This document shows positions 24,526-29,499 of a DNA stretch of 29,499 bases, one piece after another; position 1 is the stretch's first letter, and each line of letters begins with the position of its first letter. The stretch is from Blautia faecis (lineage in GTDB: Bacteria; Bacillota; Clostridia; Lachnospirales; Lachnospiraceae). The stretch spans positions 1 through 29,499 of the forward strand of contig NZ_JAJCIA010000043.1 in the NCBI RefSeq assembly GCF_020554845.1, in the 5' to 3' direction. The translations under genes and the position numbers were made by a program. The notes below the pieces were generated by a model that was not told the DNA's origin, ran no database searches, and was given only the letters and a program-made list of their open reading frames with translations.

Positions 24526-25846
24526 ACTTTTTTCGGTAAATTCGAAGCATCAAAGGTGTCTCTACAAGCAGCATGGCAATCCATCCTGCCAGATAGGAAT
24601 ATGGCAGTGCCTCAATACCAAAATTCCATAACAAAACCATCGGTGCCGCTGCAATGACACGGACTGTCATATTGGTAAAACTGCTCATCAAGGTCACCTT
24701 CAGATCTCCGATTCCACGGAAAAAGCCCTGAAGCGAATTTGTGATAGCGGGAAGAATATACATTCCCGCAATCAAGTGGAGATAAACCACTCCATGTCCG
24801 ATAACTTCCTCATCTTTTACAAATAATGACATCAATGGTCTGGCAAATCCCAGACAGATCAGCATAACTGCTGCTCCATAAACAAGCTCCAGTATCATTC
24901 CACATCGGAAGCCTTCCCTCATACGGTCATTTTTTCCAGCTCCTTTATTCTGAGCCATTAATGCGGTCATCGCATGGGCAATATTCTGTTCCGGTGTGAT
25001 GGCAAAATCATCAATGCGATTAACCACTGCAAAGGCTGCTGCTACCGATACTCCCATTGTATTAACCAGTGCCTGTATTGCGATTTTTCCCATCTGTACA
25101 GTTGCCTGCTGCATGGCAGATGCCCACCCGTAAGCAATGGTTTTTTTCAAAAGCCTGGCATCAAAAACCAGCCATTTCTTCCCAAGCCGAAGAATTGGTA
25201 CTTTTTTCTGTATATAGATAATACAAAACAGACAGCAGAGCGCCTCACTGAGTACTGTGGAAATTGCACATCCATTACTTCCAGCCTTTAATACAATAAC
25301 AAAAAACAGGTCTCCGAAAATGTTCAGAATTGCACTGATAATCAGAAAGTACAAGGGGGATGCACTGTCTCCCAATGCCCTTAAGGTGCTTGAAAAAAAG
25401 TTGTATAAAAATGTAAACATTAATCCCAGAAAAATAATCCGCAAATATTGCACTGTCATACTCATAATAGATGGATCCACCTGCAATAACAGCAGAATGG
25501 GTACAGCAAATATTACACAAACCAATGTGAGAAAAAATGAAAAAAACGCACCAGACAACAGAGTTGTACTGATTTGTCTATGCAAAGTCTCATAATCTTT
25601 CGCTCCATACTGAATCCCCATCAGGATACTGGCTCCCATACACAATCCGTTCAGAAATAGTATCATCAACGTACTGACCGGATTACAGATTCCCACAGCC
25701 GCCAGGGCCTCCTTTCCTACAAAATGCCCTACAATAATGCTGTCAACTGCATTATAGGTCAGCTGAAACAAATTTCCCAAAACAAGAGGCACTGTAAAAT
25801 TAACAAGAATGGGCATGATTTTCCCAGTAGTCAGATCTTTTGTCAT
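24524..25846 (-). CDS. MATE family efflux transporter
   Basis: A 440-residue membrane antiporter of the MATE type (12 membrane segments expected), which exports drugs or metabolites using an Na+ or H+ gradient. Seen: the N-terminal signature IMPILVNFTVPLVLGNLFQLTYNAVDSIIVGHFVGKEALAAVG, and the second-half repeat AAAFAVVNRIDDFAITPEQNIAHAMTALMAQNKGAGK. The start is placed at the ATG at 25846, with GGGAG 9 bases upstream, because the MTKDLTTGKIMPIL beginning is standard for this subgroup. The upstream ATG at 25879 has no ribosome site. It is divergent from a second MATE gene at 26253. Confidence 0.93.
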   Translation of the reverse strand: MTKDLTTGKIMPILVNFTVPLVLGNLFQLTYNAVDSIIVGHFVGKEALAAVGICNPVSTLMILFLNGLCMGASILMGIQYGAKDYETLHRQISTTLLSGAFFSFFLTLVCVIFAVPILLLLQVDPSIMSMTVQYLRIIFLGLMFTFLYNFFSSTLRALGDSASPLYFLIISAILNIFGDLFFVIVLKAGSNGCAISTVLSEALCCLFCIIYIQKKVPILRLGKKWLVFDARLLKKTIAYGWASAMQQATVQMGKIAIQALVNTMGVSVAAAFAVVNRIDDFAITPEQNIAHAMTALMAQNKGAGKNDRMREGFRCGMILELVYGAAVMLICLGFARPLMSLFVKDEEVIGHGVVYLHLIAGMYILPAITNSLQGFFRGIGDLKVTLMSSFTNMTVRVIAAAPMVLLWNFGIEALPYSYLAGWIAMLLVETPLMLRIYRKK

Positions 25847-26002
25847 ATTCTCACACTCCCAACCAAAAGTTTTGCACACTCACATTTTAGCTAAAAAAAA
25901 GTAATTTCACAATGTACTATTTTAACATTTTATATAGCATATTCTAATCGGATATGTTAAACTATAATTTATCACTTTCTCTGTTTCATTGATTGTAATA
26001 AA

Positions 26003-26215
26003 ATGATATGAGTGTCAAAAGGTCTTTTGACACTCATTTGATACCCGGATTGCTACGCAGCTACGCTGCTCCCGCAATCCTCCAAAACATTCGTAATCCG
26101 CTCATTTTTCTTTGAAAAATGGCTACTTACTCATGTTTTTGGCGGGTCAAGAGGTCAAAAAGCCTCTTGCAAGCAAGCTTGCATCGGCTTTCTGACCTTT
26201 TGACCCTGGTATCAT
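26003..26215 (+). repeat. 213-base element of nested hairpins in the leader of the second MATE gene
   Basis: The two ends (26003-26024 and 26194-26215) are inverted repeats matching at 19 of 22 positions. Inside are a perfect 14-pair hairpin (26008-26037), GGATTGC/GCAATCC around two small repeats, CATTTTTC/GAAAAATG, and a 21-pair hairpin at 26144-26206 with two G-U-type mismatches and a GCAAG/CTTGC tip. No open frame is evident. The structure suggests a small non-autonomous transposable element or a structured leader RNA. The terminal GTCAAAAGGTC motif recurs partly at about 6829-6850. No target duplication is evident. Confidence 0.65.
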
Positions 26216-26252
26216 CATATTATAAATTGTAAGAACTAAGGAAAACTGTAAC

Positions 26253-27608
26253 ATGCTAAATAAAAAAGATTTCTTAAAATATGCATCAATATTGGCATTT
26301 CCAATTATGATTCAAAATTTGATTTCAACATTGGTGAATATTGCTGATACTGTAATGCTTGGATATGTAAGCCAGACTGCCATGTCGGCTTCATCGCTTG
26401 CTAACCAATATACTTTTATTCTTTTTTGTCTATATTATGGTATGGCCACCGGTACTTCCGTTTTGTGTGCCCAGTACTGGGGAAAAGGTGATAAAAAGAC
26501 TGTAGAAAAGATTCTCGGCTTAGCAGAGCGATGCACCTTAATTATCTCTCTGATATTTTTCCTTATCTCCTTTTCCATGCCAACTACGGTTATGAAGATT
26601 TTTACAGACAATCCTGATACAATTGCTGCTGGAAGTGAGTATTTGAGGGTACTTTCATTTTCACTTATGTTTATGGGATTCTCTCAGGTTTTTATGAGTG
26701 CCCTTCGAAGTATCGGAAAGATAATGCTGCCTTCTGTTACATACATTGTCTCCCTTTGTGTCAATGTACTTTGTAATGCCACCTTCATCTTTGGCTTATT
26801 TGGACTTCCAAAGCTTGGCGTTACCGGTGTTGCTCTTGGTACTGTGATTGCCAGAATCGCAGAGGTATTGATTTGTCTCATCTACTCCTTGAACAAATCA
26901 AATGTGAGATTCCGAATAAAATACTTCTTTGCGAAATCGGGGATCCTGTTCCAGGATTTTATGAAAATTGCAACTCCAGCCGTAATAAATGACCTCGTCT
27001 GGAGCTTTGCCAGTTCCGCATTCGCAGCAATTCTTGGGCATATTGGTAATGATATGGTTGCTGCAAATGCCGTCGCTGTTATGGTGGTAAACATTGGTGC
27101 TATCGCCTGTCGGGGTTTTGCCAACGCTACTACCATTATTATCAGTCAGGAGCTGGGGAAAAATCACATTGATACAGCCAGAGAATATGGGAAACGGATG
27201 CTCAGAATAACCATTATTGTAAGCCTGATCGGATGTGCCGTTATTCTGGCGATTCGCCCCCTGATACTGGATTTTTATCGGGATAAGCTGACAGAAACGG
27301 CCATTTATTATCTTGGCGTTTTTATCATTATGACGACCTGGCGTCTTGTTGGAGAAGGTATTAATACCTGTCTTATATGCGGCTGCTTCAGAGGTGGTGG
27401 TGATTCCAGATTTGGAATGATCGTTGATTCCATATTTATGTGGCTTGTAGCAGTTCCTCTCACATTTCTTGCCGCATATGTTTTTAAACTGCCGCCTATC
27501 TGGGTATACTTTGTAATGTCTTTGGATGAACTTGAAAAAATGCCTGTGGTATTTATTCACTATTTCAGAAGAAAATGGCTTACAAACATTACCAGAGATT
27601 TTGATTGA
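26253..27608 (+). CDS. MATE family efflux transporter, second copy
   Basis: A 451-residue membrane antiporter with the usual two-halved layout. The first half has FPIMIQNLISTLVNIADTVMLGYVSQTAMSA and the second has ANAVAVMVVNIGAIACRGFANATTIIISQELGK. GGCFRGGGDSRFGMIVD near residue 380 is a further family motif. It differs clearly from the neighbouring divergent MATE protein and is not a recent duplicate. AAGGA lies 11 bases upstream of the ATG. Its leader is occupied by the hairpin element at 26003-26215, so its expression may depend on that structure. Confidence 0.93.
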   Translation: MLNKKDFLKYASILAFPIMIQNLISTLVNIADTVMLGYVSQTAMSASSLANQYTFILFCLYYGMATGTSVLCAQYWGKGDKKTVEKILGLAERCTLIISLIFFLISFSMPTTVMKIFTDNPDTIAAGSEYLRVLSFSLMFMGFSQVFMSALRSIGKIMLPSVTYIVSLCVNVLCNATFIFGLFGLPKLGVTGVALGTVIARIAEVLICLIYSLNKSNVRFRIKYFFAKSGILFQDFMKIATPAVINDLVWSFASSAFAAILGHIGNDMVAANAVAVMVVNIGAIACRGFANATTIIISQELGKNHIDTAREYGKRMLRITIIVSLIGCAVILAIRPLILDFYRDKLTETAIYYLGVFIIMTTWRLVGEGINTCLICGCFRGGGDSRFGMIVDSIFMWLVAVPLTFLAAYVFKLPPIWVYFVMSLDELEKMPVVFIHYFRRKWLTNITRDFD

Positions 27609-27629
27609 TCCTACTTATTCACAATTATA

Positions 27630-27692
27630 AAATGCTCCCTTCTGAATGACAGGTTTTTGTTCTTTCACATTCCTGCCCAGTAGGGAGCATTT
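27630..27692. terminator. Bidirectional terminator between MATE and DUF3592-like genes
   Basis: AAATGCTCCCT and AGGGAGCATTT form an 11-pair outer stem with a further CAGG/CCTG pair inside, between the convergent genes ending at 27608 and 27708. T residues follow on both strands, though the runs are short. Confidence 0.7.
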
Positions 27693-27707
27693 CTGAATCC
27701 TATGATC

Positions 27708-28193
27708 TTATTCTTTTTTTTTGACGGTCAGCCCTATACTGTAAACAGAGGCTATTACAATGATAAAGCCTAATGGAATTGCCACACAATAAAACACAAA
27801 ATTTACCAAATTGTTATATGGGCGGAGTTTATAAATTCCTTTTGAAGTCCGATAAACCTCGACCTTAACTTTATCACCAACGTATACTTTCTGATTATAG
27901 GTTTCTTCTCCTTCATAAGCTTTTCCATCAACCTCAAATGCCAATTTGGTCCGATATTTTACTGATCTTGAATTCTTTTTATTTTTGTCTTTATCATCAC
28001 TGTTATCAATCTCACGGCAGGATTCTACAACTGCAATAACCTCTCGTTTGTCTGTAGTGTTTTTGTACTCCTGGCTTTCAATTCTGTTTAAAATCATACC
28101 ATATATTCCTATACCACACATGGCAATGCCCAGGACGAAACCTAATACCGAATATAATATATTGTTCCGCTTCTCTTTTTTATCCTGCTTCAT
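27708..28193 (-). CDS. DUF3592-like membrane protein
   Basis: A 161-residue protein with a membrane segment at about 12-35 (ILYSVLGFVLGIAMCGIGIYGMIL) and another at about 130-156 (VNFVFYCVAIPLGFIIVIASVYSIGL). The domain between them reads REVIAVVESC, VKYRTKLAFEVDGKAYEGEET and VYVGDKVKVEVYRTSKGIYKLRP. This is the DUF3592 layout: a small beta domain held between two helices, function unknown. The start is the ATG at 28193 with GGAGG 7 bases upstream. An open extension to 28319 lacks a ribosome site. Confidence 0.75.
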   Translation of the reverse strand: MKQDKKEKRNNILYSVLGFVLGIAMCGIGIYGMILNRIESQEYKNTTDKREVIAVVESCREIDNSDDKDKNKKNSRSVKYRTKLAFEVDGKAYEGEETYNQKVYVGDKVKVEVYRTSKGIYKLRPYNNLVNFVFYCVAIPLGFIIVIASVYSIGLTVKKKE

Positions 28194-28360
28194 ACACATC
28201 CTCCGCAAAACCTGTTTTTGTTTTCGATTCTTGTAAAGAACACATATTGGAAAAAATTCTCCTTCCATTGACCATGTATTCTCTATACTAATAATAATCC
28301 ATCCAAAACCGGTTTGCACTATTACTTGTGCCAGTAAATGAAGAGAAAATGTTATTGCTT

Positions 28361-28402
28361 ACTTTGTCCACAAAAAACACCTCGCGGAACGTTGCCAGTG
28401 AC
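28361..28402 (-). repeat. Fragment of the MITE-like repeat, copy C
   Basis: The minus strand (28402 to 28361) reproduces about 40 bases of the left arm of copies A and B with three mismatches, including the AACGTTCCGCGAGGTG core. The outermost terminal bases and the whole right half are missing, so this is a dead remnant. It lies 30 bases downstream of the HEPN-Phd chimeric gene. Confidence 0.8.
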
Positions 28403-28431
28403 TTCACATGTATCTATCCAGACAGTCAACT

Positions 28432-28719
28432 CTACAGCTCTCCGAGTCTCTCTCTCAAATTTTTTCGTGCTTCAGTTGCACTCATAGTTTTGGCACCATC
28501 TATTCTTTCCCACTCAGCCTGAAGTACTCTGGCACGTAACCGAAGTAACTGTTCACGCTTTTCATATGTATCAATACTCTTAATTACCATATCTCCCTCA
28601 TCATTTTGGGTGATATAAATAGACTCGTTGGTTTCTTTTAAACAATAGTCAGCTACTTTCAGACTATCATCAGCTTGTGTAATTCGATAATTGCTTAAAT
28701 CTTTTTGTCTCTCATCCAA
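28432..28719 (-). CDS. Chimeric protein: HEPN N-terminus fused to Phd/YefM-type antitoxin
   Basis: A 95-residue product with two unlike parts. Residues 1-27 (MDERQKDLSNYRITQADDSLKVADYCL) look like the first helix of an MNT-associated HEPN protein. From about residue 28 the sequence is that of a Phd/YefM-type antitoxin (TNESIYITQNDEGDMVIKSIDTYEKREQ, then a helical tail). The HEPN active motif R-x4-6-H is not present, so no RNase toxin activity is expected. The Phd part lacks its N-terminal DNA-binding half. The reading frame runs through the join without a stop. It overlaps the MNT gene by 8 bases, the usual coupling of MNT and HEPN genes. It is probably a deletion product of two toxin-antitoxin loci; whether it is made or active is unknown. 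Confidence 0.65.
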   Translation of the reverse strand: MDERQKDLSNYRITQADDSLKVADYCLKETNESIYITQNDEGDMVIKSIDTYEKREQLLRLRARVLQAEWERIDGAKTMSATEARKNLRERLGEL

Positions 28720-29038
28720 TTACAATTCCCTCCTTCTCTACATTATCATAAAACGGCAATGCTCCCAGCCAGTATCTGTAATGTGCTTCATTCTCCAGAA
28801 CTGGATTTATTACAATCCCTGACTCCAGTTCTAGATCAAACGCCAGATCAAAAATACTGTTTTCGACCTGCTCTATTTCTTCTTTTGAAAGAGGTGTTAA
28901 TATCATAACATCAATATCCGAATTTTCCTTATAATCTCCACGGGCATAAGAACCATAGACAATAAGTTTGGATAGATTATTTTTTAATATTTTTTTAGTC
29001 CCTTGTACAAATAGCATTAATACTTCCTGTCTAATCAA
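28712..29038 (-). CDS. MNT-type minimal nucleotidyltransferase (antitoxin of HEPN/MNT module)
   Basis: A 108-residue nucleotidyltransferase-fold protein. The signature GS-x10-DxD is exact: G29-S30 in VYGSYARGDYKENSD, with D41 and D43 as metal ligands. In characterised HEPN/MNT systems the MNT protein silences its HEPN RNase by adding AMP to it. The start is TTG at 29038, with GGAGG 7 bases upstream; no suitable ATG is nearby. The stop overlaps the following gene by 8 bases, as in intact modules, but here the HEPN partner survives only as a short N-terminal piece. Confidence 0.85.
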   Translation of the reverse strand: MIRQEVLMLFVQGTKKILKNNLSKLIVYGSYARGDYKENSDIDVMILTPLSKEEIEQVENSIFDLAFDLELESGIVINPVLENEAHYRYWLGALPFYDNVEKEGIVIG

Positions 29039-29329
29039 GTTGCTACCTCCTGTCAGATTCTTTTCATCTACAGTAATATTTTAATAATATTGCAGCTGAC
29101 TACGTAAAGCAAGCTATTATTTTACTTTTATTTTTGAAAGCGCAACCTTTGAAACTTTCAAGCATGGAAATTCCAGTTTCCAGCTATAAAAAAAGTGAAT
29201 ATTATACCAGAATATTATTTTGAAGCTGCTTAAATATTTTGTATCTGCTGTCAAATCTGATGTCAAAATCCATTTTGGGGTTAAATAAGAGGTGTTCCAG
29301 AAGGGTGTAAATATATCCAGACATCAAAA
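29039..29329. other. Intergenic region between tRNA terminator and MNT gene
   Basis: I see no gene here. A 7-pair repeat TTGAAAG/CTTTCAA and TGGAAATTCCA/TTTCCA motifs occur around 29135-29185. A promoter for the MNT gene should lie here but was not resolved. Confidence 0.4.
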
Positions 29330-29352
29330 AAACCCTTGAAAATCAAGGGTTT
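29324..29352 (-). terminator. Terminator of the tRNA transcript
   Basis: The minus strand has AAACCCTTG/CAAGGGTTT (9 pairs) followed by a run of T residues, directly after tRNA-Leu. A strong rho-independent terminator. Confidence 0.9.
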
Positions 29353-29359
29353 CAAGTCA

Positions 29360-29445
29360 TGCCGCAGACCGGAATCGAACCGGTACGGGTATCACTACCC
29401 ACGGGATTTTAAGTCCCGGGCGTCTGCCAGTTCCGCCACTGCGGC
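29360..29445 (-). tRNA. tRNA-Leu (anticodon UAA)
   Basis: An 86-base class II tRNA on the minus strand. The acceptor stem is GCCGCAG/CTGCGGC with discriminator A, the D-arm contains GGCGGAACTGGCAGACGC, and the anticodon loop is CTTAAAA with UAA. There is a long variable arm (GTGGGTAGTGATACCCGT region) and the T-loop is GGTTCGATTCC. CCA is not encoded (TGA follows). Confidence 0.95.
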
Positions 29446-29448
29446 ATA

Positions 29449-29499
29449 TGGGACCTATAGGGCTCGAACCTATGACCCTCTGCTTGTAAGGCAGATGCT
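29449..29499 (-). tRNA. tRNA-Val (anticodon UAC), partial at window edge
   Basis: The 3' part of a tRNA on the minus strand: anticodon stem-loop CTGC-CTTACAA-GCAG (anticodon UAC), T-arm ATAGG-TTCGAGC-CCTAT, and acceptor end GGTCCCA. The 5' end lies beyond the window. It is 3 bases from tRNA-Leu, so the two share one transcript. Confidence 0.88.

Noticed and set aside
29465..29499. Plus-strand CTTGTAA loop suggesting tRNA-Thr (UGU)
   Set aside because: The TTCGA T-loop and the acceptor end read correctly only on the minus strand, which gives tRNA-Val (UAC).
1..29499. CRISPR array or cas genes
   Set aside because: No regularly spaced repeats and no Cas-like proteins were found on either strand.

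Overview
The window looks like a gut Lachnospiraceae chromosome (Blautia / mediterraneibacter-type Clostridia). This is inferred from low-GC Firmicutes style: AGGAGG-type ribosome sites, YesM/YesN-type two-component genes, a PucR-type regulator, an M18 aminopeptidase, a GH112 phosphorylase and rho-independent terminators. No species can be fixed from the sequence alone.

Layout. (1) 1-1854: a group II intron on the minus strand, encoding a reverse transcriptase without an endonuclease domain. It sits directly behind the terminator of an M18 aminopeptidase (2022-3413) and has lost the 3' half of its domain V. (2) 3602-7555: an ABC-class ATPase, a histidine-phosphatase protein and a small alpha/beta hydrolase. 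(3) 7569-18816: a carbohydrate island read entirely on the minus strand. In transcription order it holds a YesN-type response regulator, a YesM-type histidine kinase, a secreted sugar-binding protein, an intercistronic terminator, two CUT1 permeases, a 633-residue protein with a helical C-terminal half resembling six-hairpin enzymes, a GH112 galactosyl phosphorylase, and a polysaccharide deacetylase broken by a frameshift. No transport ATPase is present, as is usual for CUT1 systems that borrow a shared MsmX-like ATPase. The two-component pair probably senses the sugar or its breakdown product. The phosphorylase would then split an imported galactosyl disaccharide with phosphate to give galactose-1-phosphate. 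(4) 19067-24470: a small helical protein, a LUD-domain protein bracketed by two copies of a short transposable repeat, a CHASE-GGDEF-PAS diguanylate cyclase, the relic of a receiver domain, a PucR-type regulator and a 52-residue small protein with a strong ribosome site. (5) 24524-27608: two divergent MATE transporters separated by a 213-base element full of nested hairpins. (6) 27708-29499: a DUF3592-like membrane protein, a decayed MNT/HEPN toxin-antitoxin locus whose second gene appears to be an in-frame fusion of a HEPN start with a Phd-type antitoxin, and a tRNA cluster (Leu-UAA and partial Val-UAC).

The most notable signals are: the MITE-like repeat (12-base terminal inverted repeats, 8-base target duplications in both full copies, and exchanged central hairpins); the HEPN-Phd chimera behind an intact-looking MNT gene; the unassigned 633-residue protein coupled to the GH112 phosphorylase; and the truncated intron at a terminator. 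No CRISPR array, prophage or complete insertion sequence was seen.
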